Positions 45,404 to 57,904 of a DNA stretch of 64,000 nt are shown piece after piece. The position numbers and the translations under genes were made by a program. Position 1 is the first letter of the stretch, and each line of letters starts with the position of its first letter. The DNA is from Hysterangium stoloniferum (lineage: Eukaryota > Basidiomycota > Agaricomycetes > Hysterangiales > Hysterangiaceae), in assembly GCA_015178975.1 (NCBI GenBank), contig WHVD01000012.1, positions 1 through 64,000 of the forward strand. Reading direction: 5' to 3'. Below the pieces are notes generated by a model. That model had not been told where the DNA came from and made no database searches. It saw nothing but the letters and a program-made list of their open reading frames with translations.

Positions 45404-46856
45404 TTACTGTGGAGCAAGGCCTTCAAGCCTCCCACCAGAGGTTTCTTCACACCCCTCTGCGGAATGGACGGGGCTTCCTCCTTCATAATGTCCCCTCGAA
45501 ATGAAATCTCCTATATAATTATCTCCGACGTCCTCAATGAAGGAATGTCCAATACTGCGTACGGCCCCTCGGAAGGTAGTGAGCCCGAGATTATTGGACG
45601 TATTGATCACGTTACATGACGAGTTGAATTCTCGCAGTTCGAGAAAGAAGCGGCAAACGAGAATGGTGGATATGCTGCAGTTGCCATTAAGACGTCAGGT
45701 GAAATGCATGCGAGAAATACTTGCCAGTGCTCCAAGTTTGCAGCGACGTTGGCAAATGAGGTCTGTATTCGATTTGGAATGAGTAGGAGTTATGGAATTC
45801 ACGAAGGATAAAAGATATTCACGGAAACAAACTTGGAAGAAATGTAGTAGTATCAGCTAAAAGGGGGAAAGGAGCGTCAATCCCAAACCTTATTTGTAAT
45901 TAGGCTCTGTAAACCCCAGATGAAAATTACGCTGAGAAATCAAACTCAAAATTTTATCAACTGAAGTCACGTTAATTTAGAACTGACACAAATCGGAGAA
46001 CACCTGCAATTGATATAGTCATATAAGAACACGTAGACTCAAACGCCGAGATAAATTACCTTGCTGCATAAGGAGATGGGTTATAGATTGTTTCCACCAT
46101 CCTTTAATACCTCTTTGCAGCCTAATCGTGCCGATGATGTGGAACAATGTGGTGAATAATATGAGCCCATCGAACATAATTGTAAGAGCGCTTGTTGCTG
46201 AGGCTATAACAATCATGTCAACTCGAGGTCTCCAGGCATATGCGATCGACTTCTGTACTCCTGTTTAATGATGTTAATACACAGTTGCGTAGTTTTAGCT
46301 AAGTGAAATGCACAGTTTGATATTGGGCCCAGAAAGACAGCCTTCATGGACTATGACAAGCTATCACACCGATGGGTATACCAATCCACACATTGCCAGT
46401 AAGTAAACACACCACAAGGCAGGAGACTTCTCCAAGATATGTGAACAAGATTGGAGTTAAGATATATTTGTTAGCCCTGCTTATAGGGTAAATCCTTGCA
46501 AGTGACATCCCTCTTGGTTGAGTTATTTGAGAAAGTAAATGATAAATAGGTTAATAACCATGTGCACTAAGCAGCGCGACAGTGTCCAGAACATAAAAGG
46601 TGTGAAATAGTGCATTACATGCTCTATGGCTAATCAGTAAACAACTAACCTGAGGCTCAATTGGGACCACACACACTATCAACTTGTGGTAAGTCAAGGG
46701 ACATTTTCAGGCCCATCCCATCACGCACCTCTATCAGTACATCTACTAAATCATTGCTGAAAGCAAATATCAACTTAAGTAGGGTCGAATATCGGGCGAT
46801 GATGTACAGCACAGATTCTAGTCTGATCCTACTCTTCCATACAAACTGGATTTCCG
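45404..46856 (-). pseudogene. DUF6533-like gene copy 3, cut by the LINE
   Basis: The C-terminal tail (SFIEDVGDNYIGDFISRGHY, 45610-45404) is 92-95% like copy 1. The block ALTIMFDGLILFTTLFHIIG is at about 46195-46130. The N-terminal part reaches about 46857 within the codons for EIQFVWK and stops exactly where LINE sequence begins. The first exon and promoter are therefore missing. Confidence 0.55.
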
Positions 46857-49166
46857 TGACAAATCCTCAGTCATTGATGCATGCCTGTCCCTCACCCATG
46901 ATGTCCAGGCTGCATGGCATGATGGCCTTGTTGCCTCAGCCCTCACTATCGACTTCAAGGGATATTTTGACAATGTCAACCATGCCCGCCTACTCCGCAC
47001 ACTTGAACTCCTCGGCTTCTCCCCATTGGTTATTGCATGGACCAGGTCCTTTCTATCCAACCGCCTCGTCTGCATCCGTATCGATGGTTTCCTCAGTGAT
47101 CCCCTCCCCATTGCTGGCGTCGGCATTCCTCAAGGGTCCCCCCTATCCCCCATCCTATCCACGATCTACTCATCCCCTATCCTCACATGCCTAAACGACC
47201 TCCCCAATGTCAACCTCAAGGCTTATGTGGACGATGCCCTCATCCTGGCAATGTCCTCATCCCTGGTTACCAACAGCACCCAACTATCCAATGCCTTCAG
47301 CACAGTCGTTGACCTGCTCCGCCTACTTGGCCTTGACATCGATGCTGACAAAACGGAGCTGATTCACTTTACCCACCCCAGGGCTGACCCCACCAATGAC
47401 CCCCTCATCAACATTACCCCCCCCCCCTCTGCTCCAGCCCGTGCCGTCCGCCCCCAGCTCTCATTCCGCTGGCTTGGCGCGTTCTTTGACCGCTCCCTCA
47501 CTTTCCGCACACATATCAACAACATGGCTAACCATGCCCGCTCTCCCACTTCAGGCCTCAAGATCCTTGCCAACTGCATCTGTGGCCTCAGTGTAGCCAG
47601 TGCCAGACTCCTCTACAGTGCTATCATCATCCCCATCCTAACCTTTGGCTCCCCAGTGTGGTATACTGGCACCCGCCAGAAACATCTCTTCAAGCCCCTC
47701 AAGAAGGCCCAAACTGAGGCCCTCCGATGGATCCTCGGTGCTTTCTGCACAACCCCCATTGCAGAAATGCACCACATCGGCGCCATCCTCCCCATCCCCC
47801 ACCTGCTATGCAAGATGTCTGCCAATGCCGCCATCCGCTTCAGAAGCCTCCCTGCCTCATCCCAAGTCCTAGCGAGGGCCCCCCCTAGCTGGGAAGGCCA
47901 CCTCCCTGGTGGCTTCCTCCCCCCCACCCCCCCAATTCGCCCAGGCAAGCAAGCCACCATCATCCTCCACCTCGCCTCACTGTCTAGCCCCAGGGCTGAG
48001 CGAATCTTCCCATATTTTGCCCCCCCTCACACACACTGGCCCACATGGGGTGCCCGCTTGTCAAAGAGCATCCTAACTGTGTCCTTTACCCCTGAAGAAC
48101 ACACCAAATTCATTGAGGAACTCCACCTCACCATTCACACTGCCAACCAGGACCCATCAACCCTTGTCATCTACACTGATGGCTCCCGTCGCAAGGGTCA
48201 AGGTAACCGCCGCCGCACAGGTGCCGGCTACTCCATCCACCACCTTGGCTCCTCCATCCGCAGAGGGTGCTTTGGCCTTGGCAGGCATGCAGGCATCTAT
48301 GACGCCGAGATGTTTGCCCTGGCAAGCACCAGTGCCACGCTGACAACACTCCTTGCCGACATACCTGACGCTAAGCACCTCCTCTTCCTCTCTGACAACC
48401 AAGCTGCACTAAAATCCATTGATGACATTTCAGACCACCCCAGCCAGTGCGCCTCCATCATCTTTTGAAAGCATATTGACAATTTCCTAACCAACCCCTC
48501 CCATGATGTCTCCCTCTCCTGGGTCCCAGGCCACAATGGCTTCCAAGGCAATGAGGAGGCCGACTCCCTTGCAAAGGAAGCCGTCAACCTGCACCCCCCC
48601 ATCCTGCACTCCACAGTCTCCTGGGCCTTGGAACGTGCAAAAGCACGCTCCCTAAAACTCTGGCACCAGGATTGGCTCCACCTCCCCCACACCAACCTCG
48701 CTGCCGTTGGACTCCACAAACCCCCTGCCCTCAAACTGGCCAAGTTCCACAAAGAATATGGGGGCCCCCACCAACTACCACCGCTTCCTCCCCGACCTCC
48801 CCACCACTGCCCCTGTGGCGAAACCGACATGCAATCTCGCCTCCACATCCTTTCCGAGTGCCCCCTTTACGAGGAGCATCGCCATGTCCTCCAGGCCGCC
48901 TCTCAAGACTTGTCACTCCCCATCATCCTCGGCACACACAAGGGCCTTGAAGCCCTAGCCGAGTTCATTGCTGCCTCAGACGCTTTCCGGAAGACCTAAT
49001 CACCCCCGCCCTGCATTAGACCCTCCCACGTATCCCAACCCACTGCATTCACATCCCACCTTTTCTCCACCGACCGTTACGGTAGTTCTCTCCCCAACCG
49101 CTATGTATCTTCGTTATGTGATGTGGTATATAAATGTATTAAAAATAAAAAAATAAAAAAATAAAT
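46857..49166 (+). mobile_element. 5'-truncated Tad-like non-LTR retrotransposon
   Basis: The LINE starts abruptly at about 46857 inside the DUF6533-like copy and ends in an A-rich tail (AAAAATAAAAAAATAAAAAA, 49141-49165). It is C-rich with CpG and unlike its surroundings. The endonuclease and first part of RT are absent, as in incomplete reverse transcription. Sequence after the tail is not the continuation of the disrupted gene, so the locus was also rearranged. Confidence 0.9.
46858..48999 (+). pseudogene. LINE reverse transcriptase and RNase H
   Basis: A single frame runs from the truncation point to TAA at 48997. RT motifs are ALTIDFKGYFDNVNHARLL (A), GIPQGSPLSPIL (B) and YVDDALILA (C, about 47224). 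Thumb-region FRWLGAFFDRSLTFRTHI and AEMHHIG follow. RNase H has YTDGSRRKG, AEMFALA, SDNQAAL and WVPGHNGFQGNEEADSLA, giving the D-E-D-H-D set. A C-terminal Cys/His segment is CPCGETDMQSRLHILSEC. One TGA at 48466-48468 splits RNase H, plausibly from CGA. RT plus RNase H in this order fits the fungal Tad clade. Confidence 0.9.
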
Positions 49167-50730
49167 TCTGTGTCACATGATATGCGGGGTTAATTTTCTT
49201 AAAATTACATTTATATACATAATTCACACCTCGTTCCGCGATCCAGCAGCAAGGAAGCACAGGTCCATCATCTTCAAACGACAAAGTCTCATCAAATCCT
49301 CTGGAAATCCTCCCCAGTAAACTCGATAATGATTCAAGTGCCGTATCCGACGAGACAAATCCCATCTAAAGTGCGTGCAACTAGTTTCATCCCTCGTATC
49401 AAGGCTAACACGGAGATTCAGGCTGCAACGCAGGCGCAGCAGGAATGAAATCTGTCACTGTTAGGTTTAATGGATGATGGTAGTGACCTTTTTGACGTGC
49501 CGAAGATGGATGCTCCTGAATCATATGAGTCGGGTTTGGGTCTTGAGTTGGATACCATTGTGCAAATGTTAGATGCTAGGTGGGTTTTCCTGTTGATCTT
49601 TAACAAAGAAAACACGTGTCAATCTAACGAACATATGCTACACAGAGCAATCAGTGAAGCCAGAAACCTGATGAGAGGAGAGGACTTACTTGACTGCCAA
49701 ACAACTTCCATCTGATAACGAATTGCCATCACTTCTTGCTTACGCTGCCATGTTCTATGTTCTATCATCAAGTTCCATCTACTATCTTCCATCTGTGGCA
49801 AATCAGTGTATCCATACAGGAATCATTACACATGCTGATGCCACATGTTTTTGCTGGACCGATTTGGTACATATTTGTGGAGTAGAGTTGTAACCGTGGT
49901 AAAGGGCCTGTACTACAGTTGTGGACAATCAAAGTCGGCAAGTTTGATATCTCACGATCGAGAACTTTTGGCAAGAAACTAATTTCAGATTTGGATTCAG
50001 CTGGAGTCAAAACGCGTTGTGATGCGGTATATAAATGTAATTTTAAGAAAAATAACCCCCCGTATCACGTGACACAGTAGGTCCTGTAGTCAAATGCACT
50101 TGAAAGTACCACAAACTAAAATCTTTTCCCAAAAGGCATATATTCAACCTTACTAATATATCCAAGTTAATAACAATCTTTTATCAAAGTCAAAGTCTTC
50201 TCAATCAAAAGGAGCGACACGTGAGATGAAGAGTAGTAGACTTTTCGCGGATCGCAAGTCTTCAACAGCAGTCTTCTCTACCCGTCGTCATCTTCGTTGT
50301 CTTCAAAAAGGCTGATATTAGAGGCCACACCACCGTCCGCCGCGCTTTTCCAGCCATCTCCAATTCCTCCAAAACAACGCATCCAAACCGACTACGATGA
50401 CATCCACCCTCTTCACAATGATCAGTAAAAAACGCAACAGCAGCTCGTCACCATCATATATTCCGGAGAATCCCACGGCGACGTTGTACCTTTCGAAACA
50501 TTTGCGTCTCACCTTTTAGAAGAAGCGAACAGTTCGAATCGTCCTCGTTCTCACAGATCGCCGCGGGCTTTCGGGCATCCACGTCCCCATATTCAATGGA
50601 CTTCTGTATCCCTGTTTAATGACTCGCGTTGTTCTAGCTAAGTGAAACGCACAGCTTGATACTCTTCCCAGAAATACAATCATGATGGACTATGATAAGC
50701 TATCACACGTATGGGTATACCGATAGCAGA
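49167..50730 (-). repeat. outer part of the right inverted arm
   Basis: 49167-49220 matches 28300-28350 in direct orientation. 49200-49480 matches 33390-33100 inverted. 49680-50300 matches 28700-28080 inverted, and 50300-50520 matches 34000-33780 inverted. 50605-50730 resembles 46245-46390, a piece of the DUF6533-like locus. The mixed orientation at 49.2 kb shows more than one rearrangement. Confidence 0.6.
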
Positions 50731-50984
50731 TCCTAAACAATCAAATATCAAGTGTGTATAGTAATTCCTCAGTTCACCATTTGGAGTCCTTATAACTTCT
50801 GACGGTAGCATTGTTTTCATCCATGGCTTAGATGAACATTTCGTAACATCTTGTATGACACAACAGCAGAATGTGGCTTCGCAATTTTTTGCCTTATGAT
50901 TTAAGGCAGGTGAAGATGTTGAGTTTGGGCTATGATGGTTATACTGAAAACAGGAATCAATTTTCTGAGGAGGCCCTTAGTGTT

Positions 50985-51613
50985 TCAATGACTCCAAAAA
51001 TAATTTGAGAAGTCATCCACAATGTTCATTACATACAGTGCTCCTGAACACGATGCCACATTGTTGGGTCCTGCCAGATCAATCAAAACCTTTCCAAGCT
51101 TCCTGTCCAACTTATGCCCTTCACCTGACATTTGTGCTTTGGGGACTACTGACCACATCTGTTTACCCAAGATACATGTGTCACATTTTGGAATTGTGTG
51201 ATAGGGATTGGCTGGTGTACCTTTTATGGTACCAGCTTGGATCATGTTGACAATTGACTGATAGTTTGCATGCCCAAGGAAGGGGATCCTTCGGTCGTAG
51301 TTCGAACCTTGATGGGAAACGCTTGACAACCTACCAATATCAGTTTAGCGGCACAATCTGGGAACACTTGATACTTCCGAATTGCATTAGCACTGCAAGG
51401 CAAGACGTTTACACTCGTGACACCGCCCAAGACAGTGAGCCTAAATGCATCATCATGCATATTTAAACCGTCTAAAGGTTCCAACCTAGGTTGCGATATC
51501 CCGTTGATGGAGTTCAGGTCGGTTGCGCCATCCAATTCAGGGCAGAATCGGCGCCTATATGTGAGTGAAGGTCGATAATTACGTTTCAGCATTGTAACGG
51601 TGAGCAAGGCCAA
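50985..51613 (-). pseudogene. Ty1/copia integrase fragment
   Basis: The minus strand encodes the pre-integrase domain (LGHANYQSIVNMI, then CDTCILGKQ as the C-X2-C half of the zinc site) and the first catalytic strand (KVLIDLAGPNNVAS, YVMNIVDDFSNYFW). Upstream, in another frame (51613-51242), VLPCSANAIRKYQVFP leads into it. The rest of pol is missing toward 50985. The relation to the copia Gag at 25 kb is unknown. Confidence 0.75.
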
Positions 51614-53589
51614 AAAAACGAGTTACTCATGTTTGGCTGACCCTGAGGTCATCCCACCCAAGCTCCCTTCGCATCGACGATTACAAGGCTCGAACCGTAG
51701 AGACTTTGGGCCACCGCTCCACCTGATTAACCCTTTGTTCACCAACACGTAGTCTTTCAGGATTTCATGTCCCCCATGGTTTCCGGTCTGAATCATCGCG
51801 TTGTGTATTATCGTAGGCGGTGTCGCCTTCGAAAGTTCGCAGGAGGCCCCGGTATGAACCCAAGCACCTGGCAACGCTCCAGAACATGTACAGCATTGGC
51901 AGGAATGTGGTGGTTAGGATTGCACGAGTATATGAATGCCACTAAGCTGTCAAGCATATCATGGCTATCGCAGATATCATAAGGCTGAACCAATGCAAGG
52001 AAATGATTTCTCCTTCCCCGTTTGTATACGTCACTAGGCATTGAAAGCTCTCCCATAAAGGTCAAACAAAGTGCAGCTGCAATGATCTATATACTCCAGA
52101 GTGTTGTAAAAGACGAGAAATGCTTTAAGCGAGAAAACGGATTCGATTGACCATGAACAGCTCACATGCTAAGCCAAGAGTCGACCATCTGCCAGGGACC
52201 CAGCTACCAAGAGCGTACTAGGTGATAACAATGGCTTGAGAGAGTGCTCTCAAAAGGTCAACTAATGGTCAACATTGAGTTATTAACTTTTCAAGTAAAC
52301 GCTCCTTGAAGAGAGTGCAAATAAAGGAAAAATGGTTTCGGGATGATCCTTCTTCGTGCACAAACAGCACTTTCTCGCGAAGAGCATGTTGTGAGCACAC
52401 TTTGGGCTGGTGTGAAGCTGAAGCGAATATCTCGTGGATAGTTCAGAAATGTCAAATTATTGCGAATCTAGTCACATTACCATCCTAAGGGGAGAATCCG
52501 TTGTTTTGCGGAATACCGGGCGTGCTATATCACTCGCCAACACTATGACTAGTCGGAAACGCATTCCTTTATTATGTGCTGCAAATTTGAAGGCAATATA
52601 AGTAAGAATGTCACAGAAAAAGCTTGTGTTGGTGGTCGCTAAAGTGGTTAAAACGGTAAAAGGATTTAGATTCTGGAAGGCGTAACGGATCAGACTGGCA
52701 AGCACTCGTGAGGGAAGGCGAATACGATGAATAAGCAGGGTGAATGAATGACCTCAATGAGGAGATTAGTTTCATAAAAGTACTGAATTACACGAAGCAT
52801 AGGGTAAAATGTCCATTTCTGGGATATCACGTCAAGCGGTACAATGTACCAGTGGTGCCTTATGTACACCTCCTTGTCCGCAGAGCAATCACGGCATTCC
52901 ATCACCATATCCCCAGAAGGTTCACTCTGTCACTGGCATCTAAAGAAATTCCAGAGCGCTTCAGAAATACTCCTAAATCTTAATGTTTGGGATCTAATAC
53001 GGAGGACCGTCCCAATTCTCATGGTAAATGAGGGGAGGAAATGTTCGCTTAATTGGACGGAGAGGGAGCGTTTCCGACGTATTCATTGGATCTCTTGAGG
53101 CATGTTCGCTTCTCGTAAAATCCATCCAGCCTTGTCCAATTCGGACTGATCTGCGCAAAGCTGTATGGTTGGGTAGGGGGAGAGTGTTAGCTCTCCGCGT
53201 ATGCGTGGGAAGACTCGCCGCTCGGGAGGGCGGGCATCCCATGCATCTACAACCTTGCAAAGATAATCCAATAAACGAAATTCAAATATCTCTCGATATT
53301 AAACTGATTATTACTGTATTAAAACTGTTCTCAGCCTAAGGGCAAGGGTGGGTGGGTAAACTAATACAGAAGGATTAAAGAAAGATAATGTGTAATGAGC
53401 GAAATTATAACGACTGCGAATCGATCGTCGTCGTCGTCGTCGTCAGGAAACAGAATGCGTGGGAGTCCTCCGTCTGCTCAGCTGGACGTTGAGTGTCGCA
53501 CCTTCCCGGCAAGCGTGGGATCGTACGACACTCGACACTATTCATTGCATCCTGAAATAACTTTAATGAAGACCATCTCACCCCCGTAA
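51614..53589. other. unassigned region
   Basis: Minus-strand frames at 51874-51623 and 52065-51808 lie upstream of the copia fragment and might be its Gag-protease remains, but no motif confirms it. Plus-strand frames at 53028-53339 resemble nothing I know. Base composition is near that of host-like segments. Confidence 0.3.
53425..53443. repeat. TCG trinucleotide microsatellite
   Basis: About six perfect TCG copies followed by TCA. A minus-strand frame through it would encode a Thr run. Confidence 0.85.
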
Positions 53590-54193
53590 AAGCCGATATT
53601 GGGGGAAAGGGCTTGTCATAAATACGCATACCGCCTTTAATGTCCAGCTTGGCATTAGCGAAGAAGCAAATATCGGCAGAGTCATAGTAGTGATGGCGAG
53701 TGTCATCGACTTCATGGCATTTTGCGAGGACGAGATAGCTAAAATGGTTTGGTTCCTATGCTCTACACTGCCCTGGTCGGCTCGCAACTTACCTCAATGT
53801 GATTAAAAACTGTTTCAAATTCTGGATGAGGTTGTAAGTCTTACTATTGCTGGTTTTGGAGAATGGCCAAATGAGAATATGCAGATACGATCGAAACCAA
53901 CCTGGACACATGAAACTGATTTTCCTGCACATATCGATTTTCTCCTCCTGTTCCACACAGGAGCCATGGCTCCGCAGCATTTATGGAACTCTATTGGATA
54001 TAGCGCTTTACGTTTTACAGACTAAGATAAATCCATTTGCATTACTTGCAGAAAACATTGATCGAATTAATATCAATGTTTCCATCGGGGTTAAAATGCT
54101 GCAGTGAGTCCACAGTTACACCATCGCGGACCTGTCATCTCAAAATTATTCGGCTATCAGAATATTAATTCGGAACCCGAAATCAAAATCTTT
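53590..54193 (+). repeat. segmental repeat R, copy e, left part
   Basis: Matches 36955-37649 of copy b at high identity, with about 160 bases missing between GGCTCGCAACTT and ACCTCAATGTGATTAAAAAC. It ends at AATCAAAATCTTT (54181-54193), beyond which KDZ-segment sequence begins. The right part of the same R unit resumes at 59844. Confidence 0.75.
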
Positions 54194-54729
54194 CACCTGT
54201 GTATCTTCTATTTCCGACCTAATTGGCTTGCCGCATAGCCCCCTGAGCCCCAACCTAGTTAGAATGAATAAGCTGTTTTGCCGCACCCTGCTGGATGGTC
54301 CTGCACTTCCCAGCTGCTAGACGAACCAGAGTGTCAAATGTGCAACATGTGTCACTTCCACGGGTGCTGTGGGCCCCCCAAATTGTAACTTAACCGCACT
54401 TAGTCCATGCTTCAACATTGTCAACCAGAACCAGCTACAGAGTGTACAAAACTAAATGCCATATAACTGTATAGAGTATTTTTATTTCACTGTTATATTT
54501 CAATCAATTAGCTACATTTGAAACCTGTCATGAGATTTATGATTCTGAAGAACTGTGCAATCTTGCTAACAGTGAAGATTAAATAGGAAAGGGCATAGAC
54601 AGAATCAATATGAAATGCCAAGATCAAGGATTAGCAAGGAACTGGTTGGGAAAGTAAGATAATAGTGCAGATGGGTAAAAGATGGGAAAGGGATGATTGG
54701 GGGTGATGATAATGGAAACCAAGGAAGAG

Positions 54730-56176
54730 TTATTTGACAGACATCACATAGTCAGCAGATGACTTATCATTGCCAATAGAGGATACAGTGTTGGGAGGAT
54801 TTCTGGAAGAGGTATCGCTGTGAGAGGAGGCCATATTGGGAGTATCACTGGGAGCAGTATTGTTGGGAGAGGATGTGATATTCGGTGTACTTAGTATCCA
54901 GGCTGCTAACTCTGCCTCAGTTAATTTGACCCATTTGCATTTGCCTTCTTGGAGTGCTTGCCATAACAGATGGACATTTTCTATACCGTTAAGGCTTCCA
55001 GGATTAATAAATTGATTACACGGCCACTGGCTCAATATTACCCCCCATTGCTGGACAACTTGAATTTCATAGTGGTCATAATTTATCTTGGCAGGACTGT
55101 CAATATTATATGCCAATAGGATATTTGCTGTGATTGTGTTAGACATCAAAAAATAGTAATTAAAGGAATGTATACCTAAACCAACATTGATCATGTTGTG
55201 GCAGTCACCCTCCAATGCCTTGCGACTACTCTTCCCATGGACAGATGGTCTCTTCTCTGTAAAGATATAAATATGATAAATGATTAGTATGCACTGAATA
55301 TTAATGAATCACATACCAGAATGAACCCCAGCCAGTGCATAAGCTTCAAACCTGTGCAAAAGGACGGTGTAATCCATATTGAGGATGTCTTTGCAAAATT
55401 GCTGGGAAATAGGACTAAAATATGATTTCGGTTCATAGGTCTGATCTAGACTGCTATGTGCTGCCACGTAGAATATTTCAATCCCAGTGTGTAAATGTGC
55501 AGCATGGACCTTATCAATACTATTTAGTTAGCTGATGAAACTATTATGCAAATAGTGAGACGTACCTCATGAGTGAGTGCCTGGAATGTTTCTGTAACAT
55601 CGCATAAAACAGCTTTGGGTTGCCTACACTTGATTGCATTCCGGTCTTCCCTTACATCACAAAGCTCCTCAATGAGTGCTGCATAGTCCTCATCAGATAG
55701 GCTGTTGTACCTGGCTTTCACATCTTGATAGTGTTGTTGGATATATTTGGGCAATGTGTAACACTGACCCAGGGGGAGATCTGTTGAAAATGTTAACTTT
55801 TGAGCTGAAAACATGCGTCTTTATCACATACTTTTGTTAACTGCCTCCATTTCTTTCCTGGTAAATGCATTCCAAGCACTAGCACTACGCTTCTGACCCT
55901 GCATTTTACTGCCCAGTAGTAGCTGTGACTTTGTCCACTGTGTCGTTCTAAAGATATAACATATGAGTGATTCTAGAATATGCATCATTAAAAGGTAAGA
56001 ACTCACCTATTATGTTCAGCACTGATTTTCTCTGCCTGAATTAGAAGTTCCTCATGCGCTCTATTGAGATCTTTTGTCAGACCAGCTGCCCTCTCCCTTT
56101 GTTGTGCTTTCTGTTCATTAGTGAGTTTTATTTGGCTACATTTACCTTTTGAAGCACTATTTTGCATGGGTGTCAT
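54730..56176 (-). CDS. five-exon gene accompanying the KDZ transposase
   Basis: ATG at 56176, or in frame at 56167, opens an exon with a charged helix (NEQKAQQRERAAGLTKDLNR). I read introns of about 50-60 bp at 55948-56006, 55781-55831, 55510-55565 and 55257-55315. Joined, they give about 400 residues without a stop. SASAWNAFTRKEMEAVN followed by LPKYIQQHYQ and YNSLSDEDYAALIEEL resembles an HMG-box-like helical domain. A second conserved region has YDHYEIQVVQQWGVILSQWP and LLWQALQEGKCKWVKLTEAE, a pattern I associate with Agaricomycete proteins found near KDZ elements. A Ser/Asn/Pro-rich tail ends at 54730. A DNA-binding role is inferred. Confidence 0.6.
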
Positions 56177-57904
56177 ATATGGTGTGTGGACGACATGTGA
56201 AGGACGTGCTTATTGATGGTTGATCGTGGTTGTCTGAAGAGGAGAGACTGACAAGTGAGTATTACATAATCTTTACATAACACCATACCATAGCTGACTG
56301 GGAACTCCAACACTCCCCCTCGAACTTTGGAAGCTCGTACTACTATTTGTGGATAAGTCGAATATCATTCCAATTGAATGACCGGGGAGCTATCTGAATG
56401 TTAATACGTCGTGTTTAGTGAGTGCCACTCCCAGAGCCTGCCAACAGCACCTCTCCCACACCTCTGAAAGCTCTTCCGTAATGCACTACAGCTCCCTAAG
56501 ACTCTAATAGTCATAGCATTTCCTCTGGAAGATATTTCCTATCCCTCCAGCTCACGATATGCCTGTCAGGCTGCTGTGATGTATCAGCATCATCTCATAA
56601 TATTCTCTTAATTTTCTGTGGATTATTTAATATTCTTTCGAATTTATTGTATTTTTTACTATGTTTATTGTGAAAAATAGGCCTTATTCCTTTTGACTTT
56701 GCATAAATAATAGCATATATGGACTCATATTATGCTATTATTACTTAATTTATTTATTATAATTTTGAACTAATTATTTATATTTTATTTACTTAGTTAT
56801 TACCTTTCGGCACCTTGCTGCAGCCCAGTTTGCGCATTTTTGAAGTCATGTGACGTATTAGATAAGCTGGTGTCGGGATGTCACACAGGTCATGGGTGTG
56901 ACTACCCGAGTGATTATTTGATCCCGCCGACTCATCGTTTGCTTCCGTCCCCGGGACCGCGGCCTTGAACCTTCATGTTCAAGCCAAAGCTTAGAACCCT
57001 TGTCTCAGAGAGGGGAATCATGTGATAAATAAAGGGTAAATAATGAGTAGAATATGAGGTCATTATGATCTAATTGGTGACCTCATAAACTGAATAATTA
57101 GCTAATCATTTAGTTATCAAAATGTATATAAGGAGGGCCAACTTTCCAATAAAATCATCTTATCTCACACACATTGCACAGCACAGCTCAGAAGCTTATC
57201 TAATCATCCTAAGGACAATAATAGCCTTAGTCTGATACACTCACTGCAAGCACCTACACTTGCAGCATCTTGAATCTTTGTCAGCACTCTTGAACTTAGC
57301 TAATCATCTAAGTTCCCCCAGCCTCACAGCTACCCTTAGGCTTATTAATTACATAATAAACCTAATAAGTATCCTTACTGAAATCCCTGCCAATACTAGA
57401 TTACTCAAGGCCCAGCCCTAAGTTTATTGAATTAATCAAGTACAAGCCAGATAATCCAATACATATTATTTTCTCTATTAATAAATTATTTAACACCTTG
57501 TTGTATGACTATTAATAGTTACAAATAAGCATAGAAGAATCCGAAGCTCTTATATCAAGTCTCTGCCAAGTTACTGTGCATATATTCAGCTTCCAGCCCC
57601 TATTCTCAAGGAATAGTTCTTTTATTTGCTAAAAGAGTCATACACAGTTCTATTGAACCTTTCAATAATCAAAATAAGCATTGATTTGAGTTGTTTAAGC
57701 TTAATAGCGCAGGTCATTAATCTATCAGTATTTAGATTATTGAGACAATACATAATGCACTAAAATGGTTTTATCTGAACATGAGAGGCAGAATGGCACT
57801 AAGTGTATCTTTGGCAATTAAACCAGACACAAAGCAATGTTAGTTGATAGATTTTCTGATTCAACACAATGTAATAGATGTTTAACAAGTCAAATTGGAA
57901 TACA
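56177..57904. other. spacer between the two KDZ genes, retroelement-like promoter inside
   Basis: No long ORF. It is very AT-rich at 56600-56800. TATATAAGGAGGGCCAAC at about 57124 followed by a C/A-rich leader resembles the LTR-like block at 16729, so an LTR fragment may be present. A pyrimidine-poor stretch with repeated short AATTAC/TTAATA words continues to the transposase stop. Confidence 0.35.

Noticed and set aside
51614..52065. Copia Gag-protease upstream of the integrase fragment
   Set aside because: No zinc knuckle or DTG/DSG protease motif could be read in any minus-strand frame.
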